Source of the DNA: Flavobacterium reichenbachii
GTDB taxonomy: Bacteria > Bacteroidota > Bacteroidia > Flavobacteriales > Flavobacteriaceae
Reading direction: 5' to 3'
Length of the DNA: 64,000 nt
Assembly (NCBI RefSeq): GCF_002217435.1
Contig: NZ_MUHF01000007.1
Coordinates: 190,713-254,712 of the forward strand
Positions 43,908-53,702 of the stretch are shown piece after piece. A model generated the notes under the pieces. That model saw only the letters and a list, made by a program, of their open reading frames with translations, searched no databases and was not told the DNA's origin. Each line of letters starts with the position of its first letter. Within the stretch, counting starts at the first letter, position 1. The position numbers and the translations under genes are program-made.

Positions 43908-45410
43908 ATGAAAAAAATAATTTATTTTTTAGGTGTTTTGGCACTTACAAGTTCTTGCAGTGATTTGACGGACTTAAATGTGGATACAAAAAATCCTTCC
44001 GAAGTTCCTGCAGCTTCACTTTTCAGCAGTGCTCAAAAAGGTATTGCTGAGCAAGTTGTAAACACAAGTGTGAATAAAAATATATTTAGATTAGTAAATC
44101 AGCAATGGACGGAAACAACTTATATCGATGAGTCAGTTTATCAATGGACGACCAGAAGTATTTCTGATAACCATTGGAACGCTTATTTATCTGGTACGAC
44201 AACTAAAGACGGTTCTTTAAGTGATTTAATGATGGCAAAATCATTTTTAGAAAAAGAAGTTATTGAAGCTTCTGATCCTGATTTCGCTTCTAAAACGGCT
44301 GTGAGAAAAAATCAACTTGCATTGATCGATATTTTAACCGTTTATTCGTATCAAATTTTAGTGGATACTTTTGGAGATATTCCATATTCTGAAGCATTAA
44401 AAGGTTCTGGAAATTATCTTCCAAAATACGATAAAGCGGTAGATATTTATAAAGATTTAATAGTGCGCCTTGATAATGATATCGCAAACATAAAAACGAA
44501 TTATACTGCATTTGGTAATTCAGATGTTATTTACCAAGACAATTTGACTTTATGGGTGAAATTTGCCAATAGTGTTAAATTAAAATTAGGTATCAACCTT
44601 AAAGCTTCAGAATTAGAAACTGCTATTTCAGATGCAGCTATTATCTCCGCTTCAAAAGGAGTTTTTACCTCGAATGCTGATAATGCAAAAATATCTTACG
44701 AGAAGAACCTTCCAAATACCAATCCGCTTTATGTAGATTTAGTTTTTGGAGGAAGACACGACTTTGTGCCTACGCAGACTTTTGTAGATGCTTTAGTGGG
44801 AAAGAAAGATCCTCGAGTTAAAGTTTATTTTGCGCAAAATCTTAAAGATGCTGATGGAATTGCTTTACCGTACAAAGGCGGCATTGTTGGAACAAAGAAT
44901 AGTTTTGGAAAATATACGCATATAAATGATTTAATTCAGGCACCGGATTTTAAAGGCACTTATTTAGATTATGCTGAAGTAGAGTTTCTCTTAGCAGAAG
45001 CTGCTGAAAGAGGGGTAGGTATCAACGGTAGTGCGGAAACTCATTATAGCAATGCGATCAAAGCTTCAATGGAAGATTGGGGGTTATCTGTTGCAGATGC
45101 AAATATCTATTTAGCACAATCTTCAGTTGCTTATGCTACGGCAGCAGGAACCTGGAAGCAAAAAATTGGAGAACAAGCATGGTATGCAATGTATAACAGA
45201 GGATTTGAAGGATGGACATTTGCAAGAAGGTTAAATTTCCCCGCTCTAACTCCACCATTAAATGCTGATGCTGCCGCAGAAGGGCAAATTCCTTCAAGAA
45301 TGACATACCCAATTAGAGAGCAGACTTTAAATGCGGTTAATTATAATGCTGCAGCTGCAGCAATTGGCGGTGACAAATTAAAAACAAAATTATTTTGGGA
45401 TAAGGATTAA
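43908..45410 (+). CDS. SusD/RagB-like nutrient-binding lipoprotein, pair 1
   Basis: The 500-residue lipoprotein (lipobox TSSC) caps its SusC as the binding lid at the outer surface. Features are SDLTDLNVDTKNPSEVPAAS, the TPR-like helical half (LTVYSYQILVDTFGDIPYSE) and a C-terminal YNRGFEGWTFARRLNFP. It is the SusD-like_2 subtype, which often binds non-starch ligands or peptides. It follows its SusC by 9 bases and is followed by a terminator at 45481. Confidence 0.9.
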   Translation: MKKIIYFLGVLALTSSCSDLTDLNVDTKNPSEVPAASLFSSAQKGIAEQVVNTSVNKNIFRLVNQQWTETTYIDESVYQWTTRSISDNHWNAYLSGTTTKDGSLSDLMMAKSFLEKEVIEASDPDFASKTAVRKNQLALIDILTVYSYQILVDTFGDIPYSEALKGSGNYLPKYDKAVDIYKDLIVRLDNDIANIKTNYTAFGNSDVIYQDNLTLWVKFANSVKLKLGINLKASELETAISDAAIISASKGVFTSNADNAKISYEKNLPNTNPLYVDLVFGGRHDFVPTQTFVDALVGKKDPRVKVYFAQNLKDADGIALPYKGGIVGTKNSFGKYTHINDLIQAPDFKGTYLDYAEVEFLLAEAAERGVGINGSAETHYSNAIKASMEDWGLSVADANIYLAQSSVAYATAAGTWKQKIGEQAWYAMYNRGFEGWTFARRLNFPALTPPLNADAAAEGQIPSRMTYPIREQTLNAVNYNAAAAAIGGDKLKTKLFWDKD

Positions 45411-45480
45411 ATATTTATTTCAAAGTAAACCTTATGCATTAACTATTGATTTAGTAGACTTGTAGTGTAAGCAAAAGGTA

Positions 45481-45512
45481 AACCGTCTAATTAATTTTTA
45501 GACGGTTTTTTT
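45481..45512 (+). terminator. terminator of SusCD pair 1
   Basis: AACCGTCTAA-TTAATTT-TTAGACGGTT followed by T's. It closely matches the hairpin at 40364-40396 ahead of susC 1. Confidence 0.85.
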
Positions 45513-45739
45513 ATACGAATTTTAATTTCTCATGATAAATTTTGAAAACAATTTCAGTGGGCAAAAAAGCCTTTTTTAAGTTTTCTCCATTTTCTTTTGA
45601 AATTATTCCTACATACTTCGTATTGGAATATTATCCTGAATTGTGCTTAAAATGAGTAAACTATAAGTTTTTATCTATTTAAACTTATTTTTAGGTAGTT
45701 AAAAAGCTACATTTATTTGTGTTAAATAACTTATTTTTC

Positions 45740-45770
45740 TTGTTAAAATTATAATAAATTAATAAGTTGC
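45740..45770 (+). promoter_or_regulatory. promoter of susC pair 2 (TTG-N20-TAAGTTGC)
   Basis: TTG 45740-45742 and TAAGTTGC 45763-45770, same spacing and neighbouring bases as the first copy. It overlaps an in-frame TTG at 45767, so translation must begin at the later ATG at 45797. Confidence 0.55.
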
Positions 45771-45796
45771 GCTCAATTAATCAAATAATAAAAATA

Positions 45797-48700
45797 ATGA
45801 GACAAAAATTTAAAGGACTTATGGTGCTTTTTTTTGTTCTTGCTTTGCAATTTACTTTTGCGCAGGAACGAAAAATTACTGGAACAGTTTCAGATCATAC
45901 AGGAATGCCTTTGCCTGGTGTGAGTGTTTTAGTTAAGGGAACAAAATCTGGAGCACAAACTGATTTTGATGGAAAATATGTGATTAATGCAGCATCTAAT
46001 CAGGTTCTTGTATTTAGTTACATTGGTATGAATACTCAGGAAATAACTGCAAATTCTTCTAATATTAATATAAAAATGGCTGATGCAGGAGCCCAGGAAC
46101 TTGAAGGTGTTGTAGTAACTACTGCAATGGGTATCAAAAAAGAAAAAAAAGCATTGGGATATGCAACTCAGGAAGTTAAAGCTACAGAATTGACTAAAGG
46201 AAACAATAATAGTTTAGCGGGTGCTCTTCAAGGAAAATTAGCCGGGGTGCAAATCACTCCTTCTAGTGGTGCTCCAGGGGCTTCTTCTCAAATTGTAATC
46301 CGTGGTGCTCGTTCTTTCACAGGAAATAATACACCTTTGTATGTAATTGATGGTATGCCTGTAGCATCACAATCAGATTACCCTACTGGAAATAGTGTAA
46401 GTGGATCAGATAGTGCTAACAGAGCTGTGGATATTGATCCAAACGATATTGAATCAATCAACATTCTAAAAGGGCAGGCAGCTTCTGCAATTTATGGACT
46501 TAGAGCTACAAATGGTGTAATTGTAATTACGACTAAAAGTGGTAGAGGAGCCTCTAAAAATGGAAGACCTATAATCAATTTTAACACTTCTGTTGCCGCA
46601 GATGATATATCTAGAAAGATTAATTATCAAAATGAATATTCACAAGGAACTAAAGGCGCATATGATCCAACAAATTCATTGTCTTGGGGATCTAAAATTT
46701 CTGAGCTGCCAAATAATTCAAAATATGGAGGTAATGTTGCTAACACTTTGAATGGTATGGATGCAACAGCTCATGAAGGTAAATATTATGTGCCTCAAAG
46801 AGCTACAGCTGGTTTAGATCCATGGGTAACTCCTAGTGTTTATGATAATTTTGGTGATTTCTTTAAAACAGGAATAACCGTTAACAATTCATTAAGCATA
46901 ACACAAGCAACTGATAAAAGTAACTATGCATTTGCATTAGGCTCCTCAAACCAAGATGGTTTTGTACCTGGAACTGGAATGAATCGTTATAACGCAAAAG
47001 CGTCATTTAGTACAAAACTAGGGGATGAGTGGAAAACAGGATTTGTAGGTAACTATGTTACCACTAAAATTCAAAAAGCTACAGGTGCAAATGATTCATC
47101 TGTTGCAGGTGCATTTGCAAGTCCAATAAGTTACAATTTAAAAGGAAACGGATTCGAAAATCCTAATGATCCTTACAAACAAATTTACTATAGATCAACA
47201 GGATTTAATAATCCTTATTGGGCCGCTAAACACAATGTGTTTGATGAACAAACGGATCGTTTTTATGGAAATAGCTATATTGAATTTGCACCAAAAATCT
47301 CAACAGACAACCAGCATAAAATTACATTCCGTTACCAGCTTGGAGCAGATGCCTATACTACTAATTATAGAAGCATGGAAGAATATGGTAATAAACAAAC
47401 TACTGCAGGTCATTTAGATATTTATGGAATTTCATCAAGAACAATTAATTCATTATTCACCGCGAATTATGAATATAAAATTTCAGAAAATTTGAATTTA
47501 ACAGCTTTGGTTGGTAATGAAATTAATGACAGGTATGAAAAGGAATATGATATGATTGGTAATAATCTTAATTTTGGAGGTTGGGCTAATTTAGCTAATA
47601 CACAGCAAACTGTCGCCACAGATGAGATCAATAAAAATAGAACTTTTGGACTATTTGGTAACGTAAACCTTTCATACAAAAACTTTATTTATTTAGGCGG
47701 TACAATACGAAATGATATTGTGTCATCAATGCCAAGAAATAACCGTTCATTTGTATACCCTTCTGTATCATTAGGTTTAGTGTTAACTGAACTAGAGGCT
47801 CTAAAAGGAAACTCAGTATTATCTTTTGCTAAACTAAGAGGCTCTTGGGCAGAGGTAGGACAAGCTGGAAATTATAAAGCCAATTATTATTCAGTACCTA
47901 CTTATGGAGGTGGTTTTTGGGGAACTGCTCCTATAAGCTATCCTGTTGGTGGGGTAAATTCATACACACCAAACAATATAATGTATGATCCAAACTTGAA
48001 ACCTCAAAACACAAGATCTTATGAATTGGGTGGAGAAGTTCGATTGTTTAATGATCGTGTAAGTATTGACTATACCTACGCTAGACAAAATGTAATTGAT
48101 CAAATTTTTTTAGTGCCATTAGCAGGTTCAACAGGAGCTTCGTCATTAATGATGAATGGAGGAAAAATCCATACTAATAGCCATGAGTTGATTGTAAGTT
48201 TTACTCCGGTTAGAACAACAGATTTTGATTGGACAATCTCTGCAAACTACACACAAATAGACAACTTTGTAGATGAATTAAAAGACGGTGTGCCAAATAT
48301 TTTCTTAGGTGGATTTGTTACTCCGCAAATTAGAGCAAGTATCGGAGAACGTTTTCCTGTTATCTATGGAACTGCTTTTGCAAGGGATGATAAAGGAAAC
48401 ATTCTAGTTGATAATAATGGATTAGCTATAGCTGGAGAAACTAAATCACTTGGTGAAGTAGCTCCAAAGTTTAACTTAGGAGGCACAACTTCTTTCAGAT
48501 ACAAAAAAATAACTCTTGCTGCTACTTTTGACTGGAAAAATGGAGGAAAAATGTACAGTGGAACAAATTCGCTGTTAGATACTTACGGATTAAGTGCTAA
48601 AACTGGAAATCGTGATGAATTATTGGTTCAGCAAGGTGTAAATGAAATAACAGGAGAAGTAAATACAAAAACAGCAACAAAAGAAGCTACATACACAGTA

Positions 48701-48967
48701 TATTCAAATATTGCAGAAACTGCAGTATATGATGCATCTTTTGTAAAATTAAGAGAATTGTCTTTAGGATATACTCTGCCAAAATTTTCAACAGGATTTG
48801 ATATGCGTCTTTCAGCATTCGCTAGAAATATTTTGCTATGGGCTAAAATGCCAAATTTAGACCCAGAATCATCACAAGGAAATAACAATATGGCTGGAGG
48901 TTTTGAAAGATTATCTATTCCGCAAACAACTAGTATTGGAGTGGGAATGAATCTAACAATCAATTAA
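45797..48967 (+). CDS. SusC/RagA TonB-linked outer membrane protein, pair 2
   Basis: I start at the ATG at 45797 (MRQKFKGLMVLFFVLALQF), 1056 residues, by comparison with the first copy and because the promoter lies further upstream. The order is signal peptide, carboxypeptidase-regulatory-like domain (RKITGTVSDHTGMPLPGVSV), linker TAMGIKKEKKALGYATQE, plug with ILKGQAASAIYGLRATNGVI, and barrel ending GVGMNLTIN. It is a paralogue of the first SusC with a similar N-terminus and leader; the barrel is far more diverged, so the two likely take different ligands. SusD 2 follows by 16 bases. Confidence 0.95.
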   Translation: MRQKFKGLMVLFFVLALQFTFAQERKITGTVSDHTGMPLPGVSVLVKGTKSGAQTDFDGKYVINAASNQVLVFSYIGMNTQEITANSSNINIKMADAGAQELEGVVVTTAMGIKKEKKALGYATQEVKATELTKGNNNSLAGALQGKLAGVQITPSSGAPGASSQIVIRGARSFTGNNTPLYVIDGMPVASQSDYPTGNSVSGSDSANRAVDIDPNDIESINILKGQAASAIYGLRATNGVIVITTKSGRGASKNGRPIINFNTSVAADDISRKINYQNEYSQGTKGAYDPTNSLSWGSKISELPNNSKYGGNVANTLNGMDATAHEGKYYVPQRATAGLDPWVTPSVYDNFGDFFKTGITVNNSLSITQATDKSNYAFALGSSNQDGFVPGTGMNRYNAKASFSTKLGDEWKTGFVGNYVTTKIQKATGANDSSVAGAFASPISYNLKGNGFENPNDPYKQIYYRSTGFNNPYWAAKHNVFDEQTDRFYGNSYIEFAPKISTDNQHKITFRYQLGADAYTTNYRSMEEYGNKQTTAGHLDIYGISSRTINSLFTANYEYKISENLNLTALVGNEINDRYEKEYDMIGNNLNFGGWANLANTQQTVATDEINKNRTFGLFGNVNLSYKNFIYLGGTIRNDIVSSMPRNNRSFVYPSVSLGLVLTELEALKGNSVLSFAKLRGSWAEVGQAGNYKANYYSVPTYGGGFWGTAPISYPVGGVNSYTPNNIMYDPNLKPQNTRSYELGGEVRLFNDRVSIDYTYARQNVIDQIFLVPLAGSTGASSLMMNGGKIHTNSHELIVSFTPVRTTDFDWTISANYTQIDNFVDELKDGVPNIFLGGFVTPQIRASIGERFPVIYGTAFARDDKGNILVDNNGLAIAGETKSLGEVAPKFNLGGTTSFRYKKITLAATFDWKNGGKMYSGTNSLLDTYGLSAKTGNRDELLVQQGVNEITGEVNTKTATKEATYTVYSNIAETAVYDASFVKLRELSLGYTLPKFSTGFDMRLSAFARNILLWAKMPNLDPESSQGNNNMAGGFERLSIPQTTSIGVGMNLTIN

Positions 48968-48983
48968 TATAAATCAAAAAATC

Positions 48984-50444
48984 ATGAAAAAATATAAAGT
49001 CATATTGCTTTTGGTGATCGCGTCAATTTCATTAAATTCTTGTTCAGAGGATAAAATGGACGATATCAACAAAAATGTAAACAATCCTACAGATGTGCCA
49101 ACCCGTTTTGCCATCACAGACGCTATGACAAGTACTGCATTTAGCAATACTGGCTCTGATTTATCTTTCTATACAGGTATTTATGTAGAATTAAACGCAG
49201 GTGCTGCTCCCGGCCAAATGTATAATGCAGAAACAAGAAATGGAGAACCAACAAGTCAGACAACTTATAATAACAGATGGAACACTCAATATCAGACACT
49301 GTATAATCTAAAACTGATTATCGATAAATGTACAATAGGAGGAGAAAAGGGTAACTACACAACATTAGGAATAGCACAAGTTTTATACGCTTATAATTTA
49401 GCCTTACTTACTGATATGTATGGAGATGTTCCTTTTACTGAAGCTTTTCAGCCTGGAGTTATTTTTCAGCCTAAATTGGACCGTCAGGAAGACCTTTACA
49501 AAATTATCTTTGCAACTTTGGAAGATGCAATTGTTAATTTAGGAAAAACATCAACTTATCCAGTTTTAGGAAATCAGGATTTAATATATCAAGGTAATAA
49601 AGCAAAATGGATAAAAGCAGCGAATGGTTTATTAGCACGTTATACGTTGCGTCTTTCTTTTAAAACCCCAGATTATGCAAAAGTATTGACTTATGTAAGT
49701 AAATCTTTTACAAGCAAAAGTGATGAATTTAAGATGAAAAACGATGGTATTCCAAATCCGTATTACCAATTAGATAATGTCAGAGGATATTTATTTGCGA
49801 GTAAAAGTTTATTTGACAAGTTAAATGCTAGAACAGACGATCCACGTGCTACTGGTTATTTTACAAAAATTCAAAAATCAACTGGCGCACCTTATACATA
49901 TGAATTTTTTATAAATGGTGTGAGCCCTCAAAGTCAAAATTATTCGTATTCAGCATTAATAAATAAAAGCAATCCAATATTTATGTTAAGTTATCATGAA
50001 TTATTGTTCATTAAAGCTGAAGCAGAAGCAAGAAATTCAGCTTCTGTTACAAGTACAACTAGTTTAGCTTCGGCCGTAAATGCTGCTTTTAATAAAGATG
50101 AAGCTATCAATTTTTCAGGTACAAATGCTATCAGTTATGTTGCAGGACTAAACATTACTACTAATGATGGTTTATTAAAAGAAATTGCTGTACAAAAATA
50201 TTTGTCATTCTACGAAAACGAATCTGTTGAAGCTTATAATGACTACAGACGTCTACTAGCAATGTATGGCTCAGCTGCAGCACATCCAATTCAATTGGCA
50301 AACCCGCTTAATACAGATAAGTTTCCGCTTAGATTAACTTATGGAAATTCTGATGTGTCTACAAATAATAATGTGAAAGTAGCATTTGGCGATGGAACAT
50401 ATGTTTACACGCAAAATGTTTGGTGGGCTGGAGGAACTAGATAA
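48984..50444 (+). CDS. SusD/RagB-like nutrient-binding lipoprotein, pair 2
   Basis: The 486-residue lipoprotein (lipobox LNSC) has the SusD-like_2 features MDDINKNVNNPTDVPTRFAI, YAYNLALLTDMYGDVPFTEAF, PKLDRQEDLYKII and the C-terminal EIAVQKYLSFYENESVEAYNDYRR. It pairs with the SusC 16 bases upstream. No glycosidase, regulator or sensor lies between this pair and the next gene, so the substrate is not predictable from context. Confidence 0.9.
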   Translation: MKKYKVILLLVIASISLNSCSEDKMDDINKNVNNPTDVPTRFAITDAMTSTAFSNTGSDLSFYTGIYVELNAGAAPGQMYNAETRNGEPTSQTTYNNRWNTQYQTLYNLKLIIDKCTIGGEKGNYTTLGIAQVLYAYNLALLTDMYGDVPFTEAFQPGVIFQPKLDRQEDLYKIIFATLEDAIVNLGKTSTYPVLGNQDLIYQGNKAKWIKAANGLLARYTLRLSFKTPDYAKVLTYVSKSFTSKSDEFKMKNDGIPNPYYQLDNVRGYLFASKSLFDKLNARTDDPRATGYFTKIQKSTGAPYTYEFFINGVSPQSQNYSYSALINKSNPIFMLSYHELLFIKAEAEARNSASVTSTTSLASAVNAAFNKDEAINFSGTNAISYVAGLNITTNDGLLKEIAVQKYLSFYENESVEAYNDYRRLLAMYGSAAAHPIQLANPLNTDKFPLRLTYGNSDVSTNNNVKVAFGDGTYVYTQNVWWAGGTR

Positions 50445-50464
50445 TATTCTATAAATTCTAAATA

Positions 50465-50500
50465 AAAAAAGCCGATAGTCCTAAAACTATCGGCTTTTTT
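50465..50500. terminator. bidirectional terminator after SusCD pair 2
   Basis: AAAAAAGCCGATAGT-CCTAAA-ACTATCGGCTTTTTT separates susD 2 from the convergent DUF6607 gene. Confidence 0.85.
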
Positions 50501-50519
50501 ACAACTAACACAAAAATTA

Positions 50520-51425
50520 TTATTTTACAAATTTGTCAATGATCTTATCCGTTTCTGCTTTTGCAGTGTCCGGTTTCAAATCAAACAATAAAGAGTAAAG
50601 TGCTTTTTTCTCTACTTTAGCTTCTAGGTTTAAGTCTGTATGTCTGTCAAAAAGAGTCTGCCATTTGTCGCGGACATTTTTCCAAAGTACATTATTTGCA
50701 GCCCACCATTTTTGAGCAGCCTGACATTTAATATCTGGTACTTTTGTATATACGTCAAATCCTTTTTCTTGTGCTAATAAATAATCTTTACCAGCTTCGT
50801 CTCTTACTAATTTGTCGTTATCTTGCTCATGATTCCAGCCTGTAGCTGTGATTTCGTGAATATTTCTTCTTTTTAAAACATTATAATCATTACGTTTAGT
50901 CTGCTCTCTTCTAGGTAGCGGCGCGTCTGCAACATTTGCCCAATAATCTTTTCCATCTACATGCACCCAAGTCGAAGTTCCTTCGTATCTAGGGCTGTCA
51001 TCTACTTGATATACTTTTTGAGTCCATTGACCTTTTACAGCTTTCTTGTCTAGTTTTTTGTATTTCCAAGAATTGCCTTTATCAAAAGAATATAAGTCTG
51101 TGTTTTCGTACAGCCAATCTTGTCTCCAGTGTTTAATGATCATATCGTCGCTCACAATTAGTAAGTGCTGCATTACAATTTTGTTTGGAGTGTTTTCTAA
51201 TAATTCAACCCATTCTAATGCAGATTCATGTTTGGTTTGAGATGGTTTATAAGTTGCTGAATCTTTAGCATACTGAAAAGTTTCTGTGAAGTTAAACTTT
51301 ACTTCATAGCAACCACACATTGATTTTATTGATTTAATGTCTTGTTGTTTTTTAGCATCCTGACCGAAACCAAGACTGCAAGTCAACGCCATAGCGGCTG
51401 AAAAAAAGAGACTTTTTGTAATCAT
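50520..51425 (-). CDS. DUF6607-family secreted protein
   Basis: The 301-residue protein has a signal peptide (about 1-21, GFGQD) and then a beta-rich region with MCGCYEVKFNFTETFQYAKD, a W-rich HWRQDWLYENTDLYSFDKG, TWVHVDGKDYWANVADAPLPRRE and a His/Trp pair GWNHEQDNDKLVRD. This is the DUF6607 pattern, common beside HmuY genes. It is divergent from a haem-type receptor with HmuY downstream, so a role in haem or iron acquisition or in handling the cofactor is inferred. No biochemical activity is known to me. Confidence 0.75.
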   Translation of the reverse strand: MITKSLFFSAAMALTCSLGFGQDAKKQQDIKSIKSMCGCYEVKFNFTETFQYAKDSATYKPSQTKHESALEWVELLENTPNKIVMQHLLIVSDDMIIKHWRQDWLYENTDLYSFDKGNSWKYKKLDKKAVKGQWTQKVYQVDDSPRYEGTSTWVHVDGKDYWANVADAPLPRREQTKRNDYNVLKRRNIHEITATGWNHEQDNDKLVRDEAGKDYLLAQEKGFDVYTKVPDIKCQAAQKWWAANNVLWKNVRDKWQTLFDRHTDLNLEAKVEKKALYSLLFDLKPDTAKAETDKIIDKFVK

Positions 51426-51456
51426 AACTTTTTGGTTTTGTTTTAAAAAATTTTTG

Positions 51457-51464
51457 CAAATATA
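51457..51464 (-). promoter_or_regulatory. -7 box for the DUF6607 gene
   Basis: On the minus strand TATATTTG exactly matches TAnnTTTG, 32 bases before the ATG. Confidence 0.5.
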
Positions 51465-51496
51465 TAGATTTTATTTAGAACAATTAAAAATAGTTA

Positions 51497-51504
51497 TATA
51501 TTTG
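51497..51504 (+). promoter_or_regulatory. -7 box for the haem receptor operon
   Basis: TATATTTG exactly matches TAnnTTTG, 28 bases before the ATG at 51532. It lies 33 bases from the divergent -7 box, so the two promoters share a small control region where an iron-responsive regulator could act on both; no operator can be named. Confidence 0.55.
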
Positions 51505-51531
51505 CGCCATTATTAAGACTTAATAAAAATA

Positions 51532-53694
51532 ATGAAACTGAAAATTACCTTTTTAACGATTGTCCTTTTTTGTCAAATTGCAGCAGCACAGCAGAAAGAT
51601 AGTATAGCCACACAAGAAAAATTATCAGAAGTTGTAGTTACTGGGCAATTAGAACCACAGTCAATAAAAAAATCGGTTTTTAATGTGCGCGTAATTTCGA
51701 AAGAAAACATAAAGCAGTTAGCTGCAAACAATTTAGCAGATGTTCTAAATCAGTATTTGAATATTACAGTAACATCGGATGGTAATGATGGGCGTTCTAA
51801 GGTTTCTATGTTTGGTTTAGATTCTCAATATTTTAAAATTTTGATCGATAATATACCATTAGTAAGTGATACAGGAATGGGAACAAATGTTGATTTGACA
51901 CAGGTAAATCTTGATGATGTAGAACGAATTGAGATAATAGAAGGTTCTATGGGAGTAACTCATGGAGCAAACGCAGTTACTGGAATTTTAAATATTATTA
52001 CAAAAAAAGGAGGTGGATATAAATGGCAGATTTCTGCTGCTGTTCAAGAAGAAACAGTGGGAGATGAGTTTGCTTTTTTTGATAAAGGACGTCATATTCA
52101 ATCAGCTAAAATTGGTCACAATTTTAATGAAAACTGGTTTGTTAACATAGGAGGTAATCGAAATGCAATGGCCGGTTTTTATAACAACAGAAAAGGAAAA
52201 GATTACGATAAACTTGATGGTCTGCGTGGTTATACACAGCTGCCCAAAGAACAGTTAGTAGGGAACGCAATCATTGGATACCAAAAAGACGATTTTAGAA
52301 TTTTCTATAAATTCGATTATTTTGGAGAAAATGTTCATTTCTACAGTCCAATTTTGATACCACAGGATAACTATCCTTTTCCTGAAACGTATTATGCAAA
52401 TGACAAACGATATATAACAAATCGTTTCTATAATCACTTGAACGCTAATGGGAAAATGTTTTCCAAATTGAAATACAACGCTTCAGTTTCATATCAAAAA
52501 CAAGAACGTGACCAAGAAAAGTTTAATTATCAAATTGAAACTCATGAAGAATTTGATAATAATAGAGAAACGTATCAGTCAAAAGAAGTGTTTTATTCAA
52601 CAGGAACACTAAGTAACTTTTTTAACAATGATAAAATCGATTTTCAGTTAGGTTATGAAGTTACAAATGAAAATGGCTTTTTTGATGCGACTGTGGGAAC
52701 TTTTAAAGATGATCAGCAGCAATTAACAGATATCAGAAAGAGACTTGAAAATTATGATGTTTTTTCTGTTGCAGAAATTGGTTTGAGTGAAAAATTCTCA
52801 ATACGTCCGGGACTACGTTTTTCATTCCAATCCTTTTTTGAAAATCAATATGCAAGTTCATTAGGGTTAAGATACCTTTTCTCTAAAGGATTAGAAGTAA
52901 GAGCTTCTTTGGGTAAATCATACCGTACACCAAACTTCGATGAACTTTATACTTATTTTGTTGATTCGAATCATAATATGCAAGGCAATCCAGATCTGAT
53001 TCCAGAGACTAGTACTTCTTATGAATTAAGCTTTAAAAGAGCTTGTACTTTTGATTCTGGTGCACAAATTGCAAACAATTTAGCTGTTACATATTTAGAT
53101 GTAAACGATAGAATAGACATGGTTTTAATTCAGGCAGTTCCTACTTTGGTTTATAAATACGTAAACATTAATAAATACAAAATGTGGAATATCTCTACTA
53201 CAGAACAATATACATACAAAAATTGGAATGTAATGGTTGGTGCAGGACTAGTTGGAATTTCTAGAAAACAGGACTTAGCGGCATTGAATGTAACTTCTGA
53301 TGATAAGTTTTTGTATTCATTGAGAGTAAACTCAAGTATCTCATATAATATTACAAAATGGAACACTTTACTAGCAGTTTTTTATAAATATAATGGGCAG
53401 CAGCAACAATATGTTGCAGGTACAGGCACAGATGGGAAAACTGCATTTTTCTTAAATGAGATAAAACCCTTCAGCTGGATGGATGCTTCAATCAGAAAAG
53501 CTTTCTTTAAAAATCAATTTGAGGTTACAGTTGGAGCTAGAAATCTTTTTGATGTTACTAATCTGCAATCTATCCAAAATGGAGGAGGGGGAGACACAAC
53601 AGGAGGAGCACATGGAAGCGGAAGTTCTGGTGCTATGCTAGGTTACGGTCGCTCATACTTTTTAAAACTTTCGTATAATCTAAATTTTAATTAA
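51532..53694 (+). CDS. TonB-dependent haem/iron receptor (HmuR-like)
   Basis: The 720-residue receptor has a signal peptide (about 1-19, AAAQQ), a plug (about 35-165, SEVVVTGQLEPQS, IDNIPLVSD, VERIEIIEGSMGVTHGANAV) and a barrel ending in NLNFN. The haem-receptor signature is present: YRTP (Y464) and, 22 residues on, NPDL (N486), with H481 between, close to the FRAP/NPNL box and conserved His of HmuR/HemR. It is followed 8 bases later by a HmuY-like lipoprotein, the arrangement of hmuR/hmuY in Porphyromonas but in opposite order. Confidence 0.85.
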   Translation: MKLKITFLTIVLFCQIAAAQQKDSIATQEKLSEVVVTGQLEPQSIKKSVFNVRVISKENIKQLAANNLADVLNQYLNITVTSDGNDGRSKVSMFGLDSQYFKILIDNIPLVSDTGMGTNVDLTQVNLDDVERIEIIEGSMGVTHGANAVTGILNIITKKGGGYKWQISAAVQEETVGDEFAFFDKGRHIQSAKIGHNFNENWFVNIGGNRNAMAGFYNNRKGKDYDKLDGLRGYTQLPKEQLVGNAIIGYQKDDFRIFYKFDYFGENVHFYSPILIPQDNYPFPETYYANDKRYITNRFYNHLNANGKMFSKLKYNASVSYQKQERDQEKFNYQIETHEEFDNNRETYQSKEVFYSTGTLSNFFNNDKIDFQLGYEVTNENGFFDATVGTFKDDQQQLTDIRKRLENYDVFSVAEIGLSEKFSIRPGLRFSFQSFFENQYASSLGLRYLFSKGLEVRASLGKSYRTPNFDELYTYFVDSNHNMQGNPDLIPETSTSYELSFKRACTFDSGAQIANNLAVTYLDVNDRIDMVLIQAVPTLVYKYVNINKYKMWNISTTEQYTYKNWNVMVGAGLVGISRKQDLAALNVTSDDKFLYSLRVNSSISYNITKWNTLLAVFYKYNGQQQQYVAGTGTDGKTAFFLNEIKPFSWMDASIRKAFFKNQFEVTVGARNLFDVTNLQSIQNGGGGDTTGGAHGSGSSGAMLGYGRSYFLKLSYNLNFN

Positions 53695-53702
53695 TAAACA
53701 CC

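Noticed and set aside
45767..45796. Upstream TTG start of the second SusC
   Set aside because: The TTG is part of the conserved promoter element; the ATG at 45797 matches the first SusC.
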